From: Oreohelix idahoensis
Lineage: Eukaryota; Mollusca; Gastropoda; Stylommatophora; Oreohelicidae
Direction: 5' to 3'
DNA length: 64,000 nucleotides
Assembly: GCA_024509875.1 (NCBI GenBank)
Contig: JAMPIV010012199.1
Location: forward strand, 62,001 to 126,000
The position numbers and the translations under genes were made by a program. Numbering within the stretch: the first letter of the stretch is position 1; every line of letters begins with the position of its first letter. This document shows positions 43,020 to 53,000 of this stretch, piece by piece. The notes beneath the pieces were generated by a model that had not been told where the DNA came from, made no database searches, and saw only the letters and a list, made by a program, of their open reading frames with translations.

Positions 43020-43520
43020 TATATATTCTTCTTTAAGTACCATGCCTAGTGGCATAGGTGATCATGTCTATCCACAACTTCCTGTTTAGAGTACTTACCT
43101 ACTTAGTCGTTCCTCTTCTACCCTGTTTAGAGTACTATGATCAATTCTGTTGTTGACTTCTTTCCATGCCATGATTTAAAACTTTCCAGAATCTTCGCTC
43201 TTTCTTATCCCCTGTGTCTTGTTCCTTCTATCTTTCCTGTGTTCACGATATACTCCAGTTTTCTTCTTCTCATAACATACCCAAAGAAAATGGATTGCTT
43301 CATTCTAACCGTAAGAATTAGCTTCCTTTGCGCATTGCCCTCTTTTAAGACATCCACATTTCTCATGTTAGCAGGCCGCCATGCTATTTTTAACATTCTT
43401 CTGTAAAAACACATCTCGAGTGCTTTTCCTACTTGTTTACTAATTGCCAATGACTCACTTCCGTGTGTCAGGATTGGTTCTGTGTAACACTGAAGAAATC
43501 TATCTACATAATAATGAAAC
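43020..43520 (-). pseudogene. RTE-C C-terminal relic
   Basis: Minus-strand frame 43205-43522: LQCYTEPILTHGSESLAISK, QVGKALEMCFYRRMLKIAWR, FGYVMRRRKLEYIVNTGKIE, GTRHRG. Matches the plus-strand relic at 59831-60427. Its 3' side (left) begins near TTACCTACTTAG. Confidence 0.85.
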
Positions 43521-43624
43521 ATAAAAACTAACTTACCACGTGTAGTTGTTCCCAGGGAACATAATAAAAATTAAGCTAATCTCCAAACACACAATAAACC
43601 TACTCATTTATTCATGTTTTACTA

Positions 43625-43865
43625 CTCATCCCCCTAAGGAGAATATGTCTTCAAAAAATTCAAGCCAAACTTTCTTGTCCTTTGTTCACTAAGGGTCTTT
43701 CTATGTCTTCTTTTGTCCTTTCATGCCAGTCTCCAATTATCTTCTCCGTGTGTATTTTTTTTCCTATCTCTCTCTCTCTTCTCTCTCTACCTCTTTTGCA
43801 TTCGGGATTCGAGAACAAGTGTGTAGTAATGCCATCAGCAGAAATTCTCCACTATATGTCCTATA
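43625..43865 (-). pseudogene. LINE-E relic, left part
   Basis: The plus strand shows CCTTTCATGCCAGTCTCC, TTCTCCGTGTGT, TCTCTCT-rich, ATTCGGGATTCGAGAACAAG, aligning with 49300-49400 and 52690-52800. A 21-bp minisatellite interrupts it. Confidence 0.65.
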
Positions 43866-43872
43866 CAACGTC

Positions 43873-44276
43873 ACACAGTTGGTGACAGTTGGTCACAGTT
43901 GGAACACAGTTGGTGACAGTTGGAACACAGTTGGTGACAGTTGGAACACAGTTGGTGACAGTTGGAACACAGTTGGTGACAGTTGGAACACAGTTGGTGA
44001 CAGTTTGAGACAGGTGAAACACAGTTGGTGACAGTTGGAACACAGTTGGTGACATGGAGACAGTTGGAACACAGTTGGTGACAGTTGGAACACAGTTGGC
44101 GACAGTTGGAACACAGTTGGTGACAGTTGGAACACAGTTGATGACATGGAGACAGTTGGAACACAGTTGGTGACAGTTGGAACACAGTTGATGACAGTTG
44201 GAACACACTTGGTGACAGTTGGAACACAGTTGGTGACAGTTGGAGACAGTTGGAACACAGTTGGTGACAGTTGGAA
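43873..44276 (+). repeat. 21-bp minisatellite (~19 units)
   Basis: Unit ACAGTTGGTGACAGTTGGAAC, with TCACAG, ATGACATGGAG and GTTGGCGAC variants. Because 21 is a multiple of three, all frames without a stop in one unit stay open, which explains long 7-residue-periodic frames on both strands. These are not genes. Confidence 0.97.
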
Positions 44277-44430
44277 GTCTTCCTTATCCTTCCTCAATTA
44301 TGTCTGCAGCTGTATTCTTCTTTTTGTATACCTCTTGATCTCTTATCCAGCGATCTCCACAGCAAGAAATGTCTTGTAATTCTGTCAACAGGTTTCCTTA
44401 GTATGTGTTCCCTATCCGTTGTTAGCGTAT
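44277..44430 (-). pseudogene. LINE-E relic, right part
   Basis: GCGATCTCCACAGCAAGAAA, TGTAATTCTGTCAACAGGTT and TCCTTAGTATGTGTTCCCTATCC parallel 49375-49435. Confidence 0.55.
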
Positions 44431-45124
44431 CTTCTCATCTCTGAAGAGGTAAAGTAAAGTCAACGTCTCTGCAGGTAAAACAAAAGTGGTCAACCGTGAC
44501 ACAAATGCTGGTCCAGACTGTTCTTAGCGCACGTTACATAACTAGAAGGTTTCACAGGTGTGCAACAGTAAGTCATGCAGAGGACAGGATACGTCTTACA
44601 GAGGGACGTGACATCAATTATAAACAGAGGGCCGAGACATCAGTTCTAAACAAGTGGAACAACACTGCATGAAGTGTCAAGATTAGGAGCTAATATATTT
44701 AGGGCCCGTGTGCCTGTTAAGTGTAACATGTCCTTTGCATGAAAATGTTATGGGAAAATGCAGTTTGAAAAAAAGCAAACACATACATACACATACGCGG
44801 GCATAAAAGTCCGAAAATGCAGCCGCTTTATAGAGAATTGAACCCGGATCCTCCAGTAATGACGGCAGGAGGATCTGAAGTTTCTAACAATGATGCAGGA
44901 ATGAAGAAGTTGAACAAAATATGAAACACGAGATAACAGTAAGTCAAAGCATGAGGTAAAAAAAATATTTTGAGCCCTGTTTGCTGCATGTCCTGATACC
45001 ACCAATAATTATCCTGTGGTAATTTCCATCTCTTCCCGTTTGACTTCAACTTCATTGGATCTGTGTTGTCAAACTTATCATGACTTATGGTCAATGCAAC
45101 ATGAGAGAATAAAAAGACCTGCGG
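44431..45124. other. Nothing recognised
   Basis: No shared repeat or coding motif. Open frames up to 88 codons on the minus strand lack motifs. Confidence 0.5.
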
Positions 45125-45358
45125 GCTACTTGAATGGGTGTTAAAGTTAGCGTTCTCGGTGCAATGCGCACAGTTTCCGTTTGTTCACGACAATGCACGA
45201 TGAAAAGAATGCAAATAATGAACATTGTTTTAAAGGGTGTTCAATGTAGCTTTCACGGTGCAATGTACACCGTTTTCAAATTTTCCTCAAAAGCTGCTGG
45301 GATCGTTACAGCACGTTTCACTAAGACAGTTGGTAATATAGAATTGTGTTAGAGTAAG
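45125..45358 (+). repeat. Repeat family H, copy 2 (internally duplicated)
   Basis: Two diverged ~110 bp sub-units both begin GGGTGTT and contain a GGTGCAATGnnCACnGTTT stretch. The second matches 7640-7850 (minus). Confidence 0.6.
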
Positions 45359-45691
45359 TTTTACAAATGAACAATGCACCGGAAACAGGTGACATTTCGT
45401 GGAATCTTTTCGTTAGCAACAATGAAGCACAGTGGGCAGTGTTCTTCGATGCCATCCTAGTAAGTCGCCAACGTCGTTAGAATTAAGGTTAGGGTTTAAG
45501 TTTGGTTTAGGATATTTAAAACTAACTAACCCGTACCCCTTTTTACTGTGCCTCGGAATTCTGTTTTTTTTTACAGCCGTATCGAACAGACGGAACACTG
45601 TTTTTCATATCAACCCAATATGACATATGTCCTGTGTGAAGGAGGAGAAGGGACAGAGTAAAGGTAGAAAACGCCCAGATAGGAAGAAGAG

Positions 45692-46280
45692 AGAAAATGT
45701 GACATGAGAAGAGAAAGTTAAGCCCAGGTGTAGATTTTGACGTAGTGTGGTTTGCATCAGGTATCTTTGTGGTCCCAGAGTCTGCTGGGAGGACAATATT
45801 AGACAATCTCTGAAGGACCAAGGACTAGATTGGAACCATGCCTGGAGAAAAACAGCCGATAGGATAGTATGGCGCTCTTTCTGGCAAAACTCTACACTTC
45901 AAGGTAGAAGAGGAGTGACTAAGAAAGTAAATCTTGTTTTGGTAGTATATTTAATTGTCATGTGCCTAATTCATCTGTATGCAACCAAAGAACCTTAAAT
46001 TTACCAGAATTCTGAAGCTTACTCTTTCTCATATCTTTATATGTTTTTTTTTTTTTGTATTTATGGATAGACACCAAATCCCCGTAACGAACTATACACA
46101 TTATTAAAACAATTTATCACACACAAAAAAGCCACATTTTAACAAACGACAGGATTAAGAGACAAAAATGTCGCTAAGCAAAGTCCATATATTCACACAA
46201 CGCAAACAATCGTAACAAAGCCCTATCATTAACAATTAATTCCGCACAGTACCAAAAAACAAGCACAGTACAAAGCATAC
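45692..46280 (+). repeat. ~590 bp direct duplication, copy a
   Basis: Aligns almost base for base with 49807-50395: GTGACATGAGAAGAGAAAG at the start, the LINE-A end, TTGTTTTGGTAGTATATTTA, GATAGACACCAAATCC, and the AACGACAGGATTAAGAGAC segment. The duplication includes ~330 bp downstream of the LINE, so it is a duplication of a locus rather than two insertions. Confidence 0.92.
45735..45930 (+). pseudogene. LINE-A C-terminal relic (in duplication a)
   Basis: Encodes RVCWEDNIRQSLKDQGLDWN, HAWRKTADRIVWRSFWQN. 5'-truncated; 3' end near GTGACTAAGAAAGTAA. Confidence 0.85.
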
Positions 46281-46314
46281 AAAATCAGGAAATATAACAC
46301 TGTCATAAAATTAA

Positions 46315-46540
46315 CAAGTGATACAACGTAAAAATATCTCCAAAGGATAAAATGTAGGGATAAAAAAGAATGCGTAAGTTACTAGAAGGCATGATCGCCC
46401 ACGCCGCGGGTCATCACCCGCCATGGAAATTAAATTGCTGAAACGGTTACCATTTGAACGGGATGAGAACGGCGGATCAAAAGGAAAAAAATATGACTGA
46501 AAAATTGCGTGAGACTAGCAAGGCTAAGGAGACGCAATTG

Positions 46541-46579
<39 letters not shown>

Positions 46580-48350
46580 CGGGGGGCGGGGGGGGGGGGG
46601 CGGGGGGGGGAGGGGGCGGGAGTGGGGGGGGGGGGGGGGAGGAAAAGGAAAAAGTCACGTTCCCCAAGTTGACATAAAGTAAGGAAATCAACAGAAGGGA
46701 CCTTGGATATGATACGCCACAGTCATTTATTGGACGCTTTTGCGATACCAAGCCTTTTATTTGAATTCAGCGGCAAACGCAGATGCTTGAAATATTACAA
46801 AATTTAAAAAGTAACTTTTCTTAATATTAATGTTAGGAATATAAAAATTAGCTGGCCGGATGGCCCATTCTGAGCAGTGAAATAATATGCTTTTATTTAT
46901 ACAGACGGATAGCTAATAATGAAGATAATGACAAAAGACTGTGTTGTTCACATCAGCGAAAGACTGCATTGAATCAAACATGTCACTAATTTGCACAAAA
47001 ATCGCGACCTTGAGACGCAAGTGTTCAAATCTAGTTAGAATGAAAGAGAAGGGACATTGGTGGGAGCTGTGGCTAAAAATAACTTTTCAGGCAAATTTGT
47101 AGAGGGGACGGATAGGTTGGTTCAAAAACCAAGTACGTTTTTTGTGAAAACGCAAGTAAGGATTTGCTCTAGACCCCCCGCCCTAGTTCAGGGTCTAGGG
47201 ACAAACAATATATATAAACTCCAGCAAGGAATAGGAAGGACAGATCAAGTGTTGAGATCAGTGGAACATATCACCTATCCTATCCTAGGGCAAGAAGCTA
47301 ATAAACATATTTCGGAATATGTAGTCTGGGAGAACTTATCCTATGTGAAACCAACTTGGTAAGATGTGTTGTATGGTCAGAGAGATCTGACCCTGTCTAA
47401 ATGGTGTTATTGTAAATTGTTACGTGTAGAAGTGGCTCCTTAGGTAAGGTTCTGAACCTAAACCAATACTTTATTTCAGAGCTGTGAGTTTTTTATGTTG
47501 ACACCAAAAGGTGGTGTCAAATGCTGGGTAAATAATTGACAGTGAGGACCCGTGCAGTGTCGCATCTCGACAGAACAGCCTTGTATTGCCCCCAAGCCCG
47601 GAGAGGTGGGGCCACCCGATATATTGCCCCCAAGCACGGAGAGGTGGGGCCACCAGATTCCAGCACCAGAACTACTCTTTCAAAGTTACGTAAGCAGGCT
47701 GGTCTGCTGGATTTACACCAACTTCATAGACATAGCACCCAAAGTGAATTACTACTAAAACATCCCATTTTCTTCCATCATTAATGGACAATGTTTGGTA
47801 GGCTTAGACAGGGAGGGATGAAGCCACCCCAACAGCACATCTATTCATCGTTCTCCCAGGGAAAATAAAACTATGAACTGTAGAAATAATAACTACTCGT
47901 GAAAATTATATACGTACACACCTTTTATTTATCATGCCATTTATTCATGCCATTCACTCATAAATTCCAAAATCTTTCATATGTTCTGGCCAAAATAAAA
48001 CCTTGGTTCAGAACAAATAAATTTAAAAAAGATTTACTTTCTAAAATTTCACCAGCTGAATTTAGTTCATTGTGTTCTAAATTTTATTGATAATATTATA
48101 TTATTTAATATCTGTGTGTGTGTGTTTGTATATGTCAATACAACACAGTACATTCAGTACCCTAGATTTTAACGTAGCCACATTCATTAGAAAAAAAAGA
48201 TAGGTGTGAGGTCGTAGTGGTAGCAAGAAAGGCCTTCTGAAAATTCACAGCTACATTTTATCTCAGGAGCCTTCACAGCTGACCTCATACATCACACTTA
48301 GTAATATCACCATCATACAATACCATCAAAACCACTACAAACACTAAAAG
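46315..48350 (+). repeat. Diverged duplicated block, copy 2
   Basis: Collinear with 2290-5085 (landmarks given there). It lacks the two promoter-like modules and contains a ~97 bp G tract where copy 1 has AT-rich DNA, and a local tandem pair at about 47586-47655 (ATTGCCCCCAAGC then CGGAGAGGTGGGGCC). It starts ~35 bp after duplication a ends. Confidence 0.8.
46542..46640. repeat. Poly-G tract (~97 bp, few interruptions)
   Basis: Almost pure G with isolated C and A bases. It could form G-quadruplex structure; length in the assembly is unreliable. Confidence 0.95.
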
Positions 48351-48780
48351 AAGTAGGTATAGAAAGATGAGGTGGACTGCGGTAAGACCACCCAAAACTT
48401 AAAGAAGGCGTTCTGATATAAACGGCACTTTCATGCATTCGGATAATAGTTGAAAGGTGCGTGTTACGTGGACACGGATCAAACAAAGAAACAAACAAAA
48501 AAAAAACCGGAAAAAAGAATACGATGGTGTCAATATAAATCAAGCAGGTATGCTGTAAAAACAATGGACAGTCTTGTCTTGGACGTACGTGTCAGTGACA
48601 ATATAACACTATGTTGTAGTTGTTTCTGTCAGAGCTAATGAAGTTTTCTTGTTTTGTTAACTGACCCTACGGAGTAACCCTGCAGTATTAATCGACTTCT
48701 GGGGGTTGAGTGGGTCATTTTGTGACTAACCTGCAACAATGAGAATTCATCTCTTGTTAAATCAACTGTCAAGGTTTTCT
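48351..48780. other. Nothing recognised
   Basis: AT-rich spacer between the duplicated block and the LINE-A relic. Confidence 0.5.
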
Positions 48781-49120
48781 TACTTACTTACTTAGTCGTT
48801 CCTCTTCTACCGTGAGGTGTAGAGGTTTGTTAGAGAGAGCGCCAGACTATTCTATCAGCTGTCTTCTTCCTGGCCTGGTTCCATTCTAGTCCTCGGTCCT
48901 TCAAAGATTGTCTAATGTTGTCCTCCCAGCGGACTCTGGGTCGTCCTGGAGGTCTGGATCCCTGGCTCTTTGTTTCCCATCTTGTCGTGGTAGCCGATCT
49001 TCTCCCATTCTGCAGACATGGCCAAACCATCTTAGTTGGGACTGTTCTATTTGGGTCTGCAGCGGGTGGGATTTTAGGCCTTGACGTATCGTCTGGTTGC
49101 GGACCATGTCTCTTTGTCAA
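48781..49120 (-). pseudogene. LINE-A C-terminal relic, uninterrupted reference copy
   Basis: Minus-strand frame of 96 codons: PQPDDTSRPKIPPAADPNRT, VPTKMVWPCLQNGR, SQGSRPPGRPRVRWEDNIRQ, SLKDRGLEWNQARKKTADR. The 3' end is at the left with a (TAAG)n tail (plus-strand TTACTTACTTAC). It shows the empty target for the Tc1-like insertion at 14580-15908. Confidence 0.9.
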
Positions 49121-49165
49121 GGTTTTCTTGCGTTAAAACCATTTAGCATCTTTACAAGGTTATTG

Positions 49166-49267
49166 TATGAGAATACATGCCAAATCTTCCTGTCACGCGT
49201 ATGAGAATACATGCCAAATCTTCCTGTCACGTGTATGAGAATACATGCCAAATCTTCCTGTCACGTG
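49166..49267 (+). repeat. 34-bp tandem repeat, three units
   Basis: Three units of TATGAGAATACATGCCAAAT followed by CTTCCTGTCACGTG, identical except one base (CGCG vs CGTG). Confidence 0.97.
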
Positions 49268-49580
49268 TCATCAGCTTAAGTTCTTTCTACGTTCTCCTCA
49301 TCATTTTCACTTCAGTCTCCCGTTCTCTTCTCCGCGTGTTTTTGTTTACCTCTGCCTCTCTTTCCCTGGGAATTCCAAGACAAGCACTACCTTGTAATGC
49401 TATCAACAGGTGTCCTCGGTGTGCGTGCTATCCTTCGCCCTCGTCTTCTTCTCATCTCTTGTTCCACTAGCACTTGTCTGGTTCTTGTTATCAGTTCCAC
49501 ATTGGTGACCTTGTGTCATTTCAATCCTTCTATTCTACGCAACCACCCATTTATGAATGTCTGTAACTTTTTGCTTGTGT
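49268..49580 (-). pseudogene. LINE-E relic
   Basis: The plus strand reads TCTTCTCCGCGTGTTTTTG, CCTCTGCCTCTCTTTCCCTG, GGAATTCCAAGACAAGCACT, GCTATCAACAGGTGTCC, TTTATGAATGTCTGTAACTT, in the same order as 52690-52985. Confidence 0.75.
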
Positions 49581-49804
49581 AGAAAAAAAAGAGTAATCGT
49601 TTTTATATCAAGCAGCGGAACATATCACAGATCTTATTGGTTGGAGATCAACATTAAAATAAAGATAATTATCAATAAATATTTAACAGAAGGAAGATAA
49701 CAACACAGTTCTATGCAGACTTTAACTCAGCATGGTAGAGATGAGACATCTGTTGTTCTAGAAAAATCGACCTTCAGAGTCTCCGTTGGAGCAGATAGAA
49801 AAAA
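49581..49804. other. Nothing recognised
   Basis: AT-rich spacer. Confidence 0.5.
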
Positions 49805-49806
49805 AA

Positions 49807-50395
49807 CGCAATGTGACATGAGAAGAGAAAGTTAGGCCCAGGTGTGGATTTTGACGTAGTGTGGTTTGCATCATGTATCTTTGTGGTCCCAGAGTCTGCT
49901 GGGAGGACAATATTAGACAATCTCTGAAGGACCGAGGACTAGATTGGAACCATGCCTGGAGAAAAACAGCCGATAGGATAGTATGGAGCTCTTTCTGGCA
50001 AAACTCTTCACTTCAAGGTAGAAGAGGAGCGAATAAGAAAGTAAATCTTGTTTTGGTAGTATATTTAATTGTCATGTGCCTAATTCATCTGTATGCAACC
50101 AAAGAACCTTAAATTTACCAGAATTCTGAAGCTTACTCTTTCTCATACCTTTATATGTGTTTTTTTTTTAATTTATGGATAGACACCAAATCCCCCGTAA
50201 CTACTATACACATTATTAAAGCAATTTATCACACACAAAAAAGCCACAATTTAACAAACGACAGGATTAAGAGACAAAAATGTCGCCAAGCAAAGTCCAT
50301 ATATTCACACAACAATCGTAACAAAGCACTATCATTAACAATTAATTCCGCACCGTACCAAAAAACACGAACAGTACATTCAGTGGTAAATAAAA
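49807..50395 (+). repeat. ~590 bp direct duplication, copy b
   Basis: Partner of 45692-46280; the two are ~4.1 kb apart in the same orientation. LINE-A codons at about 49850-50045 read RVCWEDNIRQSLKDRGLDWN. Differences are mostly single bases and one short deletion near 50310. Confidence 0.92.
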
Positions 50396-50540
50396 CTAAA
50401 GCAAACTAATTACAACAGTCAAATCAAACCTACTTTAAGTCCTGCTACACAATACTACATTAGACGCTATAATACTTGCTTGTCCAGTTCTGTTCTCCAT
50501 CGTCTGAAATAAAAGCCTTTTCAGAGAGCTCACCACTGTG

Positions 50541-50880
50541 CTCTCTTTATTTCTCGAACAGACACTTTTCTCACTGCCCTCTCCTTATATTTCTATAGAA
50601 CATTTTCTCACTGCCCTCCCTTCAATTCCCTAACAAAAATTTTGTCACCGCCCTCTCCTTATTTCTCTTAACAGACATTTTCTCACTGCCCCCTCCTTAT
50701 TTCTCTAACAGACATTTTCTCACTGCCCCCTCCTTATTTCTATAACAGACATTTTCTCACTGCCCTTTCCTTAATTCTCTAACAGACATTTTCTCACTGC
50801 CCTCTCTTCAATTCCCTAACAAAAATCTTTTCCCCTCCCTCTCCTTATTTCTTCTAACAGACACTTTTCTCTCCTCCTCA
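50541..50880 (+). repeat. ~37-bp pyrimidine-rich minisatellite (~9 units)
   Basis: Units of the form AACAGACATTTTCTCACTGC followed by CCCCTCCTTATTTCTCT, with diverged edge units (CCCTAACAAAAAT). The strand is strongly pyrimidine-biased. No ORF of note. Confidence 0.9.
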
Positions 50881-51420
50881 ATGCACTTTCGCTTCCCCTT
50901 ATCCTTACTGTAACACATTCCTCTCAGAACTGTGATCTGATTCTCATTTCCTGGCTAATCAAGCGAAATCAGTATGCCTGGTTGAACATCTCGTTTTGCC
51001 GGAGAGACATCGATTTTTAGCGAGACATTAAAAACGGCCAAAGTTTAAAGTAAGATATAAGTCAAATATAAACACTGGTCTGGTAATTCTGTGGTTGGTT
51101 CTTACCACGCGGAACCAGTAAAAAGAAATGAGTAGCGATTTTTTGGTTTCAATTTTCATTTGCAAACGTGCTAAAAATAATGAAAGAAGAACAAATTGCT
51201 TATTTGGGTCTCGGTTTCAGATTTGAAAAATATGTTCTAGATTTACGTGATCACGTGACCCATGTTGGCAGCGTAAAACCGTCTAAAAATTAAATAGCTG
51301 AACAAGAAAGGTAAATTAATGGAAGTTAAATGTCTAGAGATTATCAGATTGATTTACTCAGAAATGTATGAAAAAAAAATGCGTATAACAGTATGTGCAA
51401 AATGTTCCCATGTAGTTTCC
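50881..51420. other. Nothing recognised
   Basis: Unique-looking AT-rich DNA. Confidence 0.5.
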
Positions 51421-51545
51421 GGTGGGTCTCTGAGAAGACAAAGAAAGAACAGGATTGTTACCCCACAGGAATGTCGCAAAAGAGGAATAAAATCAGGTTT
51501 TTTATGAAACTGACAACATCATCATGTAAAACAAGTTGTTACATA
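51421..51545 (+). repeat. Repeat family D, copy 5
   Basis: GTCTCTGAGAAGACAAAGAA, CAGGAATGTCGCAAAAGAGG, ACATCATCATGTAAAACAAG. Confidence 0.72.
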
Positions 51546-51659
51546 AACTCCTGCTGCAAGAACTTGGCGCAGGACAAGCTGAAAATATTACTATATGCTA
51601 AATAAGGAACGAAATGGAAAATGAAGATGACGCTAATGATGATGGATGATGATGAAGCA

Positions 51660-52510
51660 GAATAATATAAAACATTTGTACACCTCAACTGTTATATGTA
51701 CGGTATTCTTCATTATTGTGTGGTGTTGAAACATGGACAATTAACAAGCCATTGGAAGACAGAGCGAGGCCTTTGAGATGTGGATATATAGAAGAATGGG
51801 GCGAGTCTCATGCAAAGAAGAAAACAAAGAAATAGGTACTAGAAAACCTAGGTATGAAAAGAGAATTTATGAAGGGAATCAAAATTAAGCAGTTAACATA
51901 CTTTGGCTATGTAAAAAGACATAACACCTTACAGAGGAACATAGTAGAAGGAAGAAGGCAAACGTGCAAGAAGAAGACAGCGCTAAAAGTGGGAAGATAA
52001 CATCAATCATGAGATGGACAGGACAGAGTCTATCAGAGTGCACCATCAAGACAAGAGACAGGACAGAGTCTATCAGAGTGCACCATCAAGACAAGAGACA
52101 GGACAGAGTCTATCAGAGTGCACCATCAAGACAAGAGACAGGACAGAGTCTATCAGAGTGCACCATCAAGACAAGAGACAGGACAGAGTCTATCAGAGTG
52201 CACCATCAAGACAAGAGACAGGACAGAGTCTATCAGAGTGCACCATCAAGACAAGAGACAGGACAGTCCATCAGAGTGCACCATCAAGACAAGAGACAGG
52301 ACAGAGTCTATCAGAGTGCACCATCAAGACAAGAGACAGGACAGAGTCTATCAGAGTGCACCATCAAGACAAGAGACAGGACAGTCCATCAGAGTGCACC
52401 ATCAAGACAAGAGACAGGACAGAGTCTATCAGAGTGCACCATCAAGACAAGAGACAGAAGATGTCGGAGATCCACTGTAGCCGACCTTCAATGTAGAGAT
52501 GGTAGCTAAA
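51660..52510 (+). pseudogene. RTE-A C-terminal relic carrying a minisatellite
   Basis: Matches the 15041-15745 fragment in order: GTGTTGAAACATGGACAATT (ETWT), ATAGAAGAATGGGGCGAGTC, GGTATGAAAAGAGAATTTAT, AGACATAACACCTTACAGAG, AAGACAGCGCTAAAAGTGGG. The codons for RWTGQSLSECTIKTRDR are expanded into the 40-bp array 52021-52456. It ends with an ATGATAATGATG tail. Upstream frames are broken. Confidence 0.88.
52021..52456 (+). repeat. 40-bp minisatellite, 11 units, inside a LINE ORF
   Basis: Nine 40-bp units and two 38-bp units (the 7th and 10th), each starting GGACAG and ending CAAGACAAGAGACA. The unit equals one stretch of RTE-A coding sequence that is single-copy at 15080-15130. Since 40 is not divisible by three, successive units are read in rotating frames, and all three plus frames are open (181, 160 and 120 codons). 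Confidence 0.98.
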
Positions 52511-52569
52511 TGATAATGATGTACACCTCCTGGGGAAAACGTTGGTGTCCATCTTTGTTATGTATTTCC

Positions 52570-53000
52570 AATCATCCCCAGTTTCATTCTGGAATCTCTA
52601 ACACTGTTGTTTTTGTGTGGCTCTCGTCAATAGATCTAGGATTAATATTACATGGAGCTTCCTGTCGAGTGCCATCAGCCCAAGGTCTGTCCATGTCTTC
52701 TTTATTATTTCCATTTGTGCCTCCATGTCTCTTCTCCACGTGTTTTAGTCTACCTCTGCCTCTCTTTCCCTGTGGATCCCAGATCAATGACTGCCTGGTA
52801 AGGTTATCAATAGAGTTCCTCAATGTGTGTCCAATCCATCACCAGCGTCCTCTTCTCATCTCTTATTCCACTGGCACTTATCTGGTTCTTATCAATCAGT
52901 GTCACATTGGTTAACTTGAAATATCATTTCAATTCTTCTAGTTTTAGCAAGCACCAGTTTATGAAAGTTGTAACTTATTGGTTCCTGTTTTTCTTCTTCT
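52570..53000 (-). pseudogene. LINE-E relic
   Basis: Minus-strand codons SLIWDPQGKRGRGRLKHVEK, then a frameshifted continuation (RPWADGTRQ). Plus-strand landmarks run parallel to 49268-49580 and extend further (AAGCACCAGTTTATGAAAGT). Confidence 0.78.

Noticed and set aside
43861..44297. Minus- and plus-strand frames of 77-134 codons rich in FQLSPTV or TVGDSWN
   Set aside because: They are translations of the 21-bp minisatellite, open only because the unit length is a multiple of three.
46454..46751. Poly-Gly and poly-Pro frames
   Set aside because: They translate the poly-G tract.
52021..52456. Regular 40-bp repeats resembling a CRISPR array
   Set aside because: There are no unique spacers; units are directly adjacent, and the unit is a piece of a LINE ORF in an animal-like genome.
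51964..52509. 181-codon repetitive protein
   Set aside because: All three frames of the same array are open, and the flanks are RTE-A coding debris; there is no evidence of selection on one frame.
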